Counted from the stretch's first letter, positions 17,571 through 26,867 are shown. The stretch is 64,000 nt of DNA from Rhodococcus koreensis (GCF_900105905.1 NZ_FNSV01000005.1:8149501-8213500), one strand, 5' to 3'. Numbers and translations are program-made. The notes: generated by a model from the sequence alone, not told the origin.

Positions 17571-19102
17571 CCTCCGCCGGAGCCCGCACCCGCCGCGTCC
17601 CCGAAGGACAGCGGTCCCCGGCCCGCACCGCCGCCGCACCCGGGGTGGCCAAGCGCGCACCGTCGAGTCCGCGCACGCGGGCGGCCCCTCCCCGCAGCCC
17701 GCGCACCCGGATCGGGGCGTGGCTGTCGCGGCCGCTGGCGTCGTTCCACCTCGTCGTGACCATCGCGTTTCTGCTGACGGTCCTCGGCCTGGTGATGGTG
17801 CTGTCGTCGTCGAGTGTCGAGGCCTACGCCTCCGACGGCTCGGCCTACACCCTCTTCACCCGGCAGGCGCTGTTCGCGGCTCTCGGACTCGGCCTGTTCT
17901 ACGCGGCGCTGCAGATCCCCGTCCGGGTGATGCGTGCCCTGTCGTTCCCGGCGTTCGCGGTCACGATCATCCTGCTGGTCCTGGTCCTCATCCCCGGGAT
18001 CGGCACCGTGTCCCAGGGCACGCGTGGCTGGTTCGTGGTCGCCGGATTCTCGTTGCAGCCCGCCGAGCTCACCAAGATCGCGCTGGCGGTATGGGGTGCG
18101 CACATCCTGGCGTCGCGCCGCAGCGACATCTCCAGCGTCCGCGACATGCTGGTGCCGCTGGTTCCGGCCGCTCTCATCGCGTTCGTCCTGATCATCCTGC
18201 AGCCCGATCTCGGCACGACGGTCTCGCTGGCCATCATCCTGATGGCGCTGCTGTGGTTCGCGGGACTGCCGCTGAAGCTGTTCGTCGCCATCGTCGGCAC
18301 CGGCGTCGCCGGAATCGTGATCCTCGCGCTCACCGCCGGCTACCGGTCCGCTCGCGTGCGCGAGTTCCTCAACCCCGGCTCCGACCCGCAGGGCATCGGA
18401 TACCAGTCGCGGCAGGCGATGTACTCGCTCGCGGACGGCGGGATCCTCGGCCGCGGGCTCGGGCAGAGCCGCGCGAAGTGGAGCTACCTGCCGAACGCGC
18501 ACAACGACTTCATCTTCGCGATCATCGGCGAGGAACTCGGATACCTCGGCGGCGCCGCGGTCCTCGGCCTGTTCGGGCTGTTCGTGTACACGGGCCTGCG
18601 CATCGCGGCCCGATCCGCCGACCCGTTCCTCCGGTTGCTCACCGGAACGGCGACCGTGTGGATCACCGGGCAGGCGTTCATCAACGTGGGATACGTGATC
18701 GGGCTGCTCCCCGTCACCGGGCTGCAGTTGCCGCTGGTGTCGGCGGGCGGAACGTCGACGGCCACCACACTGTTCATGTTCGGTCTCGTCGCCAACGCGG
18801 CGCGGCACGAACCGGAGGCGGTCGCGGCGCTGCACTCCGGGCAGGACGGCCCGTTCGGTCGTCTGCTGCGGCTCCGCAAACCGGAGGCGTATTCACCGGT
18901 GCGGGCGGACGCGGCGCGCGCAGAGGCGGTGCGCCGGGCCGAGGCCCGTCGCCGGGCCGGTCGCGAGATGGCCCCGCGGACCCGCAGCATCACATACGAG
19001 AAGGGCCGCCCCGAACGCGGCAAGGGCCGCACCCCCGAACGCGGTGCACGTCAACAGCGAAGCTCGGGTGGCCGAGCAGGAGAGCGAGGATTTCGTAGGT
19101 GA
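17567..19102 (+). CDS. ftsW: FtsW septal peptidoglycan glycosyltransferase (SEDS family)
   Basis: Polymerises lipid II at the septum with PbpB. 511 residues: about 60 basic, Pro/Arg-rich cytoplasmic residues, ten transmembrane helices, and a roughly 90-residue basic C-terminal tail. The SEDS signatures are present: WSYLPNAHNDFIFAIIGEELGYLG carries the conserved Asp/Glu extracellular loop, and GLLPVTGLQLPLVSAGGTS is the C-terminal helix motif. The ATG at 17567 sits in an ATGA overlap with murD. The long tails match mycobacterial FtsW, where the tail contacts FtsZ; that contact is inferred here. Confidence 0.95.
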   Translation: MTSAGARTRRVPEGQRSPARTAAAPGVAKRAPSSPRTRAAPPRSPRTRIGAWLSRPLASFHLVVTIAFLLTVLGLVMVLSSSSVEAYASDGSAYTLFTRQALFAALGLGLFYAALQIPVRVMRALSFPAFAVTIILLVLVLIPGIGTVSQGTRGWFVVAGFSLQPAELTKIALAVWGAHILASRRSDISSVRDMLVPLVPAALIAFVLIILQPDLGTTVSLAIILMALLWFAGLPLKLFVAIVGTGVAGIVILALTAGYRSARVREFLNPGSDPQGIGYQSRQAMYSLADGGILGRGLGQSRAKWSYLPNAHNDFIFAIIGEELGYLGGAAVLGLFGLFVYTGLRIAARSADPFLRLLTGTATVWITGQAFINVGYVIGLLPVTGLQLPLVSAGGTSTATTLFMFGLVANAARHEPEAVAALHSGQDGPFGRLLRLRKPEAYSPVRADAARAEAVRRAEARRRAGREMAPRTRSITYEKGRPERGKGRTPERGARQQRSSGGRAGERGFRR

Positions 19103-20247
19103 ACGGCGACAAGCCCACCCTGTCGGTGATCGTGGCCGGCGGTGGTACCGCCGGGCACATCGAACCGGCCCTGGCCGTGGCCGACGCGATCAAGGCGATC
19201 GACGACACCGCGGTGGTGACCGCTCTCGGCACGGCGCGTGGCCTCGAAACCACGCTGGTTCCCGAGCGGGGCTACCCGCTCGAACTCGTTCCGCCGGTGC
19301 CGCTGCCCCGTAAACCCACCCTCGACCTGCTGCGGCTGCCCGGGCGCGTGCGCGCGTCGGTGCGCCGTACCCGCGAGGTGCTCGACGCGACCAATGCCGA
19401 CGTCGTCGTCGGTTTCGGCGGGTACGTCGCGCTGCCCGCGTACCTCGCGGCAGGCCCCGGCCTGCTCCGCCGCCGGCGCCGCATCCCGATCGTCGTGCAC
19501 GAGGCGAACGCCAGCGCCGGGATCGCGAACAAGATCGGCGCCCGCCGCGCCGCCCGCGTCCTGGCCGCGGTCGCCGGTTCGGGCGTGTCGGCACGGGGGC
19601 GCTCGGACGCCGAGATCCTCGGTATCCCGGTGCGGGCGTCGATCACCGGTCTCGACCGGGCCGCGTTGCGCGCGGAGGCGCGTGCACACTTCGGCCTCCC
19701 CGCCGACGGCCCGGTGCTGCTGGTGTTCGGCGGTTCGCAGGGCGCGCGGTCGCTGAACGAGGCCGTGTCAGGTGCGGCCGAGTCGCTCGCGGCGGCCGGG
19801 GTGGCCGTCCTCCACGCGCACGGACCGAAGAACACCCTCGACGTTCCCGCGACCCCGGGCGGCCCGCCGTACGTGGCCGTTCCCTACCTGTCGCGGATGG
19901 ACCTCGCCTATTCGGCGGCGGACGCCGTGATCTGCCGGTCGGGTGCGATGACGGTTGCCGAGGTGTCGGCGGTCGGCCTTCCCGCGGTGTACGTGCCGCT
20001 GCCACACGGCAACGGTGAGCAGGAACTGAACGCGCGGCCGGTCGTGGCCGCCGGAGGTGGAATGATTGTGGCCGACGGAGACCTGTCCGCCGGATTCGTC
20101 GCGGAGACCGTGATCCCCCTGCTGCGCGACCCCGCACAGCTCGAGGACATGGGACGACGCGCGGCCGGCGCGGGTCACCGCAGCGCAGCCGCCGAGGTTG
20201 CGCGCATCGTGATCGACGTGGCCGCGCAGACGAGGGGAACCCGATGA
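19099..20247 (+). CDS. murG: lipid II synthase (UDP-GlcNAc transferase)
   Basis: Peripheral membrane GT-B glycosyltransferase making lipid II from lipid I. 382 residues. The N-terminal glycine loop is VAGGGTAGHIEPALAVADAI, the second loop is VVGFGGYVALPA, and the C-domain donor site is FGGSQGARSLNEAV and CRSGAMTVAE, followed by PLPHGNGEQ. The GTG overlaps the ftsW stop; the TGA is nested in the murC ATG. Confidence 0.96.
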   Translation: MNGDKPTLSVIVAGGGTAGHIEPALAVADAIKAIDDTAVVTALGTARGLETTLVPERGYPLELVPPVPLPRKPTLDLLRLPGRVRASVRRTREVLDATNADVVVGFGGYVALPAYLAAGPGLLRRRRRIPIVVHEANASAGIANKIGARRAARVLAAVAGSGVSARGRSDAEILGIPVRASITGLDRAALRAEARAHFGLPADGPVLLVFGGSQGARSLNEAVSGAAESLAAAGVAVLHAHGPKNTLDVPATPGGPPYVAVPYLSRMDLAYSAADAVICRSGAMTVAEVSAVGLPAVYVPLPHGNGEQELNARPVVAAGGGMIVADGDLSAGFVAETVIPLLRDPAQLEDMGRRAAGAGHRSAAAEVARIVIDVAAQTRGTR

Positions 20248-21755
20248 CCGACCTGCCCGCGCAGTTGGAACGTGTCCACATGGTCGGGATCGGCGGCGCC
20301 GGAATGTCCGGAATCGCGAGGATCCTGCTGGCCAGGGGTGGACAGGTGTCCGGTTCGGACGCCAAGGAGAGCCGCGGCGTCCTCGCGTTGCGTGCCCGCG
20401 GCGCGCAGGTCCGCATCGGCCACGACGCCTCCGCACTCGACCTGCTGCCCGGCGGCCCGACCGTCGTGGTCACCACCCACGCCGCCATCCCCAAGGACAA
20501 CCCGGAACTCGTGGAGGCGGCCCGGCGCGGGATTCCCGTGATCCTGCGGCCCGCGGTGCTGGCCTCGCTGATGCAGGGGCACCGCACCCTGCTGGTGTCG
20601 GGCACCCACGGCAAGACGTCGACCACGTCGATGCTGGTGGTGGCGCTGCAACACTGCGGGTACGATCCGTCGTTCGCGGTCGGCGGCGAACTCAACGAGG
20701 CCGGAACCAACGCCCACCACGGCAGCGGCGACGTGTTCGTCGCCGAGGCCGACGAGAGCGACGGTTCACTGCTCCAGTACGACCCGAACGTCGTCGTCGT
20801 CACCAACGTCGAGGCCGATCACCTCGACTACTTCGGAAGCCCCGAGGCCTACATCCAGGTATTCGACGATTTCGCGGCCCGGCTCTCGCACGGCGGGCTG
20901 CTCGTCGCCTGCCTCGACGATCCGGGGTCCGCGGCGCTCGCGCAGCGGGTGGCGGCACGGGGACTGCCCGGGGTGCGGGTGCTCGGCTACGGCAGCGCCG
21001 AGGATGCGGACGGGGCCTTCGCTCCGATCGACGGCGTCGAGGTCGGCGCGCGCCTGCTGAGTTTCGAGGCCAGGGACGTCGGCGGGGTACTGCAGTTCCA
21101 GCTGGCCGGGGAGCAGGCGCCGAGAACGATCCGGATGAATGTGCCCGGCAGGCACATGGCGCTCAATGCGCTGGCCGCGCTCCTCGCCGCCATGGAGGCG
21201 GGCGCCGACGTGGACGAAATCCTCGAGGGCATCGCCGGTTTCGGGGGAGTGCACCGCCGGTTCCAGTTCACCGGCCGCGAGCACGGGGTGCGTGTGTTCG
21301 ACGACTACGCGCACCACCCGACCGAGGTGCGTGCCGTGCTCGGCGCCGCCGCCGATCTGGTGCGCCAGCCCCACGAGGCCGATCGCCGCGAATCCGAGGA
21401 CTCGGTGCGCAGCGGCAAGGTCATCGTGGTCTTCCAGCCGCACCTGTATTCCCGCACAGCAACATTCGCCGAGGAATTCGGGCACGCACTGGACCTCGCC
21501 GACGAGGTCGTGGTCCTCGACGTGTACGGGGCGCGGGAAGAACCGCTCCCGGGCGTCAGCGGCGCCCTGGTCGCGCTGTCGGTGTCGAAGCCGGTGCACT
21601 ACCAGCCGGACCTGTCGCAGGCGCCGCGTCAGGTCGCGGGACTCGCGTCCCCCGGTGACGTGGTGATCACCATGGGCGCCGGCGACGTGACGATGCTCGG
21701 GAACCAGATCCTCGACGCTCTGCGTGCGGCTCCGCACCACCACCCGTCGCGATGA
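20244..21755 (+). CDS. murC: UDP-MurNAc:L-alanine ligase
   Basis: First amino-acid ligase of stem-peptide assembly. 503 residues. The N-terminal motif MVGIGGAGMSGIARILL is typical of MurC/Mpl; the P-loop is GTHGKTSTT, followed by EADESDGSLL and VFDDYAHHPTEV in the C-terminal domain, which favours MurC. ATGA overlaps at both ends. Position before ftsQ is standard. Confidence 0.96.
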   Translation: MTDLPAQLERVHMVGIGGAGMSGIARILLARGGQVSGSDAKESRGVLALRARGAQVRIGHDASALDLLPGGPTVVVTTHAAIPKDNPELVEAARRGIPVILRPAVLASLMQGHRTLLVSGTHGKTSTTSMLVVALQHCGYDPSFAVGGELNEAGTNAHHGSGDVFVAEADESDGSLLQYDPNVVVVTNVEADHLDYFGSPEAYIQVFDDFAARLSHGGLLVACLDDPGSAALAQRVAARGLPGVRVLGYGSAEDADGAFAPIDGVEVGARLLSFEARDVGGVLQFQLAGEQAPRTIRMNVPGRHMALNALAALLAAMEAGADVDEILEGIAGFGGVHRRFQFTGREHGVRVFDDYAHHPTEVRAVLGAAADLVRQPHEADRRESEDSVRSGKVIVVFQPHLYSRTATFAEEFGHALDLADEVVVLDVYGAREEPLPGVSGALVALSVSKPVHYQPDLSQAPRQVAGLASPGDVVITMGAGDVTMLGNQILDALRAAPHHHPSR

Positions 21756-22636
21756 CGCGGGAGCGCCGCGGCCGGTCCGAGCGGCCGGACCGCCCTGTCC
21801 GCCGCGACGCCGCGCGCAGTCCGCAACCGGGCACGTCCGGCGCACGCGCCGCGGCGGGCGACCGGACGTCCTCGCGTCGGCGCAGCGCGATCGCCACCGA
21901 CCCCGGCACGCGGCGCACCCGCGAATCGGCTTCGGCGGCACGGAAGTCCACGGCGGTGGAGACGCCGCGGCGTCCGTGGTACCGGCGGCCTGCGGTGATG
22001 GGTGTGGTCGGCGTCGTCGTGGTCGTGGCGCTCGGTCTCGTCGCGTGGTTCACGCCGCTGCTGTCGGTGCGGCAGACGGACGTCGCGGGGGCGACGTCGA
22101 TTTCCGAGGAGCAGATTCGCCAGGCGCTGGCGGTGCCGCAGGGGCAGCCGCTGCTCCGGGTCGACACCGAGGGCGCGGCCCTGCGCGTCGCCGCGATCCC
22201 GAAGGTGGCGTCCGCCCGCGTGCAACGGGTGTACCCGTCCACCATCCGCGTCACGGTAACCGAGCGGGTGCCCGTCGTGTTCGTCGACAGCCCCGGCGGC
22301 ACCCATCTCCTCGACGCGGAGGCCGTGGATTACGAGATCGCACCGCCGCCGCCCGGGGTGCCGCGACTGGTGACGGAGAAGCCGGGGTGGGGCGACCCGT
22401 CGACGGAGGCGGCGATCGAGGTGCTGGAGTCGATGCCGCCCCAGCTGCGCGGTCAGGTGGGACAGGTTGCGGCGAAGTCGATTTCGGATATCGCGGTGAC
22501 ACTGCTCGACGGCCGGATCGTGGTGTGGGGCGGCACGGAGAAGTCCGAGCGCAAGGCCGCGGTCACCCTGCCGCTGCTCACCCAGCCCGGGCAGACGTAC
22601 GACGTGTCGAGTCCCGACCTGCCGACGGTGCGGTGA
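21752..22636 (+). CDS. ftsQ: FtsQ division protein (POTRA domain)
   Basis: A 294-residue bitopic protein: about 80 basic cytoplasmic residues, one transmembrane helix near 85-107, then a POTRA domain beginning at LLSVRQTDVAGATSISEEQI and a beta domain with the FVDSPGGTHLLDAE segment. It recruits FtsL and links to FtsW/PbpB. The ATG at 21752 overlaps the murC stop. It is the last gene of the tightly overlapped run; a 217-bp gap with a promoter follows before ftsZ. Confidence 0.93.
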   Translation: MTRERRGRSERPDRPVRRDAARSPQPGTSGARAAAGDRTSSRRRSAIATDPGTRRTRESASAARKSTAVETPRRPWYRRPAVMGVVGVVVVVALGLVAWFTPLLSVRQTDVAGATSISEEQIRQALAVPQGQPLLRVDTEGAALRVAAIPKVASARVQRVYPSTIRVTVTERVPVVFVDSPGGTHLLDAEAVDYEIAPPPPGVPRLVTEKPGWGDPSTEAAIEVLESMPPQLRGQVGQVAAKSISDIAVTLLDGRIVVWGGTEKSERKAAVTLPLLTQPGQTYDVSSPDLPTVR

Positions 22637-22688
22637 GGGGCCGTGACCCGGATGCGAAAGAGTTGCGGGCGAGTTCGTCAAATAACTC

Positions 22689-22706
22689 GGCGCGTCTCGG
22701 CGCGCC
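22689..22706 (+). terminator. weak hairpin between ftsQ and ftsZ
   Basis: GGCGCG (22689-22694) pairs with CGCGCC (22701-22706) around a 6-nt loop and is followed by TAAT. It is short, so it may act as a partial terminator or attenuator ahead of the ftsZ promoter. Confidence 0.35.
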
Positions 22707-22759
22707 TAATGGCGTATCCGTATGACGGTGCATAGCGTTTCGCTCTAGTCGAGCAGCAC

Positions 22760-22790
22760 TTGACATAACCGTAACCCTATGGTTGAGGTT
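22760..22790 (+). promoter_or_regulatory. ftsZ upstream promoter element with an interrupted palindrome
   Basis: A consensus -35 TTGACA stands at 22760-22765. Directly after it, AACC units at 22767-22770 and 22773-22776 mirror GGTT units at 22781-22784 and 22787-22790 around CTAT, with perfect symmetry about 22778.5. No clean -10 is present at 16-18 nt from the TTGACA, so the exact start site is unclear. The palindrome could be an operator. ftsZ starts 63 bp downstream. Confidence 0.55.
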
Positions 22791-22853
22791 GAGGCTTCAG
22801 ACTGGGCTGATCTGTACGAAAGCGTGATACACACTCATGGAAGGCGAGAGCCG

Positions 22854-24053
22854 ATGACGCCCCCGCACAACTACCTCGCCGTAATAAAGGTCGTCGGCAT
22901 CGGCGGCGGCGGCGTGAACGCAGTCAACCGGATGATCGAGCAGGGACTCAAGGGAGTCGAGTTCATTGCCGTCAACACCGACGCGCAAGCACTGCTGATG
23001 AGTGACGCCGACGTCAAGCTCGACGTCGGCCGGGAACTCACCCGCGGGCTCGGCGCCGGCGCGGATCCCGAAGTCGGCCGCAAGGCCGCAGAAGACCACA
23101 AGGACGAGATCGAGGAAGTCCTCAAGGGCGCCGACATGGTGTTCGTGACCGCAGGCGAGGGCGGCGGCACCGGCACCGGTGGCGCACCGGTCGTGGCGAG
23201 TATCGCGCGCAAGCTCGGCGCCCTCACCGTCGGCGTCGTCACGCGCCCCTTCTCCTTCGAGGGCAAGCGCCGCGGCGGCCAGGCCGACACCGGCATCCAG
23301 TCGCTGCGCGAATCGTGCGACACCCTCATCGTGATCCCCAACGACCGCCTCCTGCAGCTCGGCGACGCCGCGGTCAGCCTCATGGACGCGTTCCGCAGCG
23401 CCGACGAGGTCCTGCTCAACGGTGTCCAGGGCATCACCGACCTCATCACCACCCCCGGACTGATCAACGTCGACTTCGCCGACGTCAAGGGAGTCATGTC
23501 CGGCGCGGGTAGCGCGCTGATGGGCATCGGATCCTCGCGCGGCGAGGGCCGGGCCATCAAGGCCGCGGAATCGGCGATCAACTCCCCGCTGCTTGAGGCG
23601 TCGATGGAGGGTGCGCGCGGCGTGCTGCTCTCGATCGCCGGTGGCAGCGACCTCGGTCTGTTCGAGATCAACGAGGCTGCGTCGCTGGTGCAGGAAGCCG
23701 CCCACATCGACGCCAACATCATCTTCGGCACCGTCATCGACGATTCCCTCGGCGACGAAGTGCGGGTCACCGTCATCGCCGCCGGGTTCGACGGCGGCAC
23801 CCCCGCCCGCAGGCCGGTCGAGTCGGGTGCCGCCGGTCGCAGCGCCATCGGCGCCGGACGGGCGGGCGAGGTCGGACAGTCCGTCGAGCAGCAGAACAGC
23901 GAGCCGATGTCGGTGACCCGCGAGACGATCAGCTCGCACCAGAGCCCGAGCAGTCTGCCGCCGCTTCCCGGAAACGGGCAGTCCCGCGCGGTGCCGGTGT
24001 CCGACGAGGAGGGTGAAGACGAAGTCGACGTGCCCTCCTTCATGCGTCGTTGA
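22854..24053 (+). CDS. ftsZ: cell division GTPase FtsZ
   Basis: Tubulin-like GTPase forming the Z-ring. 399 residues. The N-terminal GTP-binding segment is VVGIGGGGVNAVNRM, the tubulin signature GGGTGTG is at residues 103-109, and the T7 synergy loop NVDFADVK is intact. A variable linker ends in the conserved C-terminal peptide DEVDVPSFMRR that binds SepF and, in mycobacteria, FtsW. ATG 22854 gives the usual MTPPHNYLAVIKVVG start; an in-frame ATG 25 codons upstream overlaps the promoter palindrome. The stop overlaps a TTG start for pgeF. Confidence 0.97.
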   Translation: MTPPHNYLAVIKVVGIGGGGVNAVNRMIEQGLKGVEFIAVNTDAQALLMSDADVKLDVGRELTRGLGAGADPEVGRKAAEDHKDEIEEVLKGADMVFVTAGEGGGTGTGGAPVVASIARKLGALTVGVVTRPFSFEGKRRGGQADTGIQSLRESCDTLIVIPNDRLLQLGDAAVSLMDAFRSADEVLLNGVQGITDLITTPGLINVDFADVKGVMSGAGSALMGIGSSRGEGRAIKAAESAINSPLLEASMEGARGVLLSIAGGSDLGLFEINEAASLVQEAAHIDANIIFGTVIDDSLGDEVRVTVIAAGFDGGTPARRPVESGAAGRSAIGAGRAGEVGQSVEQQNSEPMSVTRETISSHQSPSSLPPLPGNGQSRAVPVSDEEGEDEVDVPSFMRR

Positions 24054-24793
24054 GTTCGCCGACCGCCCCCGAGTTCAGGGTTCGCCGGGTCGTCACCACC
24101 CGCGCCGGAGGACACTCCGTCGCACCGTATGACACGTTCAACCTCGGTGATCACGTCGGCGACGATCCGGCCGCGGTGGAGGCGAACCGGCGCCGGCTCG
24201 CGGGCGAGATCGGCGTGCCGTTCGACCACCTGGTGTGGATGGAGCAGATCCACAGCCGCAACGTGACCGTCGTCGACGGGCCCACCGATACGCCGGTGCC
24301 CGCGACGGACGCGCTGGTGACGACGGTGCGGGGGCTCGCGCTCGCGACCCTCAGCGCCGACTGCGTCCCGGTGCTGCTGTCCGACGACGAGGCCGGGGTG
24401 ATCGCCGCCGTCCACGCCGGCCGGATCGGCGCCCGCATCGGCATCGTTCCGCGGGTGCTCGACGTCATGGTGGAGCAGGGGGCGCGGATCGACCGGATCG
24501 GAGCGTTCCTGGGTCCGGCGGCGAGCGGCCGCCAGTACGAGGTTCCCGCGGCGATGCAGGCGGACGTCGAGAAGTTCCTTCCCGGCAGCGCCGTCCGCAC
24601 TGCCAAGGGGACCCCCGGCCTGGACCTGCGGGCGGGTCTGCGGAAGCAACTGCTCGACGCGGGTGTCGCCGGAGTGGCGGAGGATCCGCGCTGCACCATC
24701 GAGGACCAGACGCTGTTCAGTCATCGCCGCCAGGCCCCGACCGGTCGGCTCGCGGCGGTGATCTGGATGGATACTGGGCAGGACAGCGTGTGA
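24050..24793 (+). CDS. pgeF: polyphenol oxidase / purine nucleoside phosphorylase LACC1 family (YfiH)
   Basis: A 247-residue cytosolic protein of the YfiH/PgeF family, active on purine nucleosides in characterised relatives and, in E. coli, implicated in correcting wrongly built peptidoglycan precursors. Metal/active-site residues are visible as HSRNV, LSADCVPVLL and AAVHAGRIG. It starts with a TTG at 24050 that overlaps the ftsZ stop (TTGA), after which RRVVTTRAGGHS is the conserved family opening. In mycobacteria the orthologue Rv2149c holds the same position. The HAGRIG version of the usual HAGWRG is a small variation. Confidence 0.85.
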   Translation: MSSPTAPEFRVRRVVTTRAGGHSVAPYDTFNLGDHVGDDPAAVEANRRRLAGEIGVPFDHLVWMEQIHSRNVTVVDGPTDTPVPATDALVTTVRGLALATLSADCVPVLLSDDEAGVIAAVHAGRIGARIGIVPRVLDVMVEQGARIDRIGAFLGPAASGRQYEVPAAMQADVEKFLPGSAVRTAKGTPGLDLRAGLRKQLLDAGVAGVAEDPRCTIEDQTLFSHRRQAPTGRLAAVIWMDTGQDSV

Positions 24794-24840
24794 CGACTGC
24801 CGGCGATGCCGGCGAGAGATTCGGTGTGGGAGTGGAAACG

Positions 24841-25566
24841 ATGAGCAGGGTCGGGGACATCGAGGCTGCGCTCGGCGCCGTGCGCGCACGGCTCGACGCG
24901 GCATGCCGGGACGCCGGTCGCGAACCGTCGGAGGTCTCGCTCCTGCCCGTCACGAAGTTCTTCCCCGAATCGGACGCGCGGATCCTGTACGACCTCGGCT
25001 GCCGTGAGTTCGGGGAGTCGCGAGAGCAGGAGGCCACCGCCAAGATCGCGGAGTTCCGCACCGCGGTGACGGACCCATCGGTGCGGTGGCACATGATCGG
25101 GCATCTCCAGCGCAACAAGGCGAAGGCGGTCGCGCACTGGGCGTATGCGATCCACTCGGTGGACAGCGAACGACTCGTCGGCGCCCTCGGCCGCGCGGCG
25201 GCCACCGCATTGGAGGCGGGGGAGCGGCCCGCGCCCCTGCGGGTGCTGCTGCAGGTCAGCCTGGACGGTGACCCGCAGCGTGGCGGCGCCGCGATCGCCG
25301 ATCTCGATCGCCTTGCCGCGCAGGTGCAGTCGTCGCCGGGGCTCGAGTACCGCGGACTGATGGCGGTTCCGCCGATCGACGCCGACCCGGACGCGGCGTT
25401 CGAGGAACTGCACAACATACACGCGAGGTTGCAGCGCGACCATCCGGATGCGACGGAACTCTCGGCGGGCATGACGAATGATCTCGAGCACGCTGTCCGA
25501 CACGGGTCCACCTGCGTGCGTGTCGGAACCGCGCTGTTGGGTTCGAGGCCTATAACCTCGAAATAG
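24841..25566 (+). CDS. PLP homeostasis protein (YggS/PROSC family)
   Basis: A single-domain PLP-binding TIM barrel, about 241 residues, that buffers intracellular PLP rather than acting as an enzyme. The PLP lysine is in LLPVTKFFPESD; downstream are FGESREQEA, WHMIGHLQRNKAK, and LSAGMTNDLEHAVRHGST with the phosphate-binding GTALLG. ATG 24841 has GGAG 8 nt upstream. A GTG at 24790, overlapping the pgeF stop by 4 bp and preceded by AGGA, is a real alternative adding 17 residues. Linked to division genes across Gram-positives, as here with sepF next. Confidence 0.9.
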   Translation: MSRVGDIEAALGAVRARLDAACRDAGREPSEVSLLPVTKFFPESDARILYDLGCREFGESREQEATAKIAEFRTAVTDPSVRWHMIGHLQRNKAKAVAHWAYAIHSVDSERLVGALGRAAATALEAGERPAPLRVLLQVSLDGDPQRGGAAIADLDRLAAQVQSSPGLEYRGLMAVPPIDADPDAAFEELHNIHARLQRDHPDATELSAGMTNDLEHAVRHGSTCVRVGTALLGSRPITSK

Positions 25567-25651
25567 ATCGCTCAGGTGATCGCCAACCCGTCCACACCGC
25601 TGCGACCGGTCGCAGTTGGATCCTGTCCGCCGCGCCAAGGAAGGTCGATCA

Positions 25652-26329
25652 ATGAGCAGTCTGCACAAGTTCAAGGCTTACTTCGGCATGGTTCCCCTCG
25701 ACGATTACGAGGACGAGTACCTGGACGAGCCGGAACCTGCGCGCAGGCCCGCTCGACCGGCGCGCGACAGTGGACGCGATCCGTACCTCGACCGTGACGA
25801 CCGTGACTTCGCCGAACCGGCCTTCAGCAAGGCCGCCTACGCGCCCGGTCGCCGGGACGACCTCGACGACGACTTCGACCGGTACGAGAGCCCCCGGCAC
25901 TCGTCCCGGGTCGAACCCGTGGCCGTCCGGTCGGCCCGTCCGAGCGCGAGCGGTGCTGTGCGCGGCAGCACCCGCGGCGCGCTCGCCGTCGACACGCGCT
26001 CCGACCGGGTCGAGAGCCGTCGCGGACCCCTCTTCGACGAAGGTGGCCCTCTGTCCAAGATCACCACGCTCCGTCCCCGCGACTACGGGGAGGCCCGCAC
26101 GATCGGCGAGCGGTTCCGTGACGGCACCCCCGTCATCATGGACCTGGTCGAGATGAGCAACGCCGACGCCAAGCGCCTCGTGGATTTCGCCGCCGGCCTG
26201 GCGTTCGCACTGCGTGGTTCGTTCGACAAGGTGGCCACGAAGGTGTTCTTGCTCTCACCTGCAGACATCGACGTGTCCGCCGAGGAGCGCCGCCGCATCG
26301 CGGAAACCGGCTTCTACAGCCAGAAGTAA
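25652..26329 (+). CDS. sepF: SepF, FtsZ membrane tether
   Basis: Links FtsZ filaments to the membrane in organisms lacking FtsA. 225 residues: an N-terminal amphipathic segment (SSLHKFKAYFGMV), a long acidic/Arg-rich disordered linker (about 20-130), and a C-terminal SepF domain beginning SKITTLRPRDYGEARTIGERF and containing VIMDLVEMSNADAKRLVDFAAGLAFAL. AAGGAAGG at 25637-25644 sets the ATG at 25652. The linker is longer than in Bacillus but usual for mycolata. Confidence 0.95.
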   Translation: MSSLHKFKAYFGMVPLDDYEDEYLDEPEPARRPARPARDSGRDPYLDRDDRDFAEPAFSKAAYAPGRRDDLDDDFDRYESPRHSSRVEPVAVRSARPSASGAVRGSTRGALAVDTRSDRVESRRGPLFDEGGPLSKITTLRPRDYGEARTIGERFRDGTPVIMDLVEMSNADAKRLVDFAAGLAFALRGSFDKVATKVFLLSPADIDVSAEERRRIAETGFYSQK

Positions 26330-26462
26330 GCCGGGGAGCGGGGGAAACGACCATCGGGATCCGAACGTCCGACACGACGCGAGCCGCGACGGCTGTGGCG
26401 CAGAACGCCCTGGCCACGCGGCTCGTTTTGATCGGCCGGACATTCTCAGGCAGAGTGAAGGT

Positions 26463-26765
26463 GTGGCCTTGTTCTCGGTGATCTACTTGATACTGTTTGT
26501 CTTTTGGCTGCTACTCATCGGCAGAATCATTGTCGAGTTCGTACGGACCTTCGCACGAGACTGGCGGCCAACCGGCGTCGTGGTCGTCATTCTCGAAGCG
26601 ATTTTTACGGTCACCGATCCACCGGTCAAACTGCTTCGGCGGTTGATCCCCCCGATCAATCTCGGTGGGGTGCGGTTGGATCTATCCATCATGGTCTTGC
26701 TGTTCATCGTCTTCATCCTGATGTCGATCGTTCAGGGACAAGCGCGTGCCGCGGGAGTGGTGTGA
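26463..26765 (+). CDS. YggT-family small membrane protein
   Basis: A 100-residue protein with two long hydrophobic helices (about 3-25 and 70-95) around a conserved amphipathic middle with ARDWRPTGVVVVILEAIFTVTDPPVKLLRR, the YggT signature. It begins at GTG 26463; the upstream frame is open only by chance and crosses the sepF stop. Conserved between sepF and wag31 in actinobacteria (Rv2146c). Family roles include osmotic tolerance and assembly of membrane complexes; the exact function is unknown. Confidence 0.88.
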   Translation: MALFSVIYLILFVFWLLLIGRIIVEFVRTFARDWRPTGVVVVILEAIFTVTDPPVKLLRRLIPPINLGGVRLDLSIMVLLFIVFILMSIVQGQARAAGVV

Positions 26766-26867
26766 CAGAATGGACCCCATTGATCCAGTCTTGTTTCACC
26801 GTTACGTAGACTGCGCTGTAACTGAATGCTTGCTAGACCGCCAAATGACGCGTGAAGGGATCCTTCC

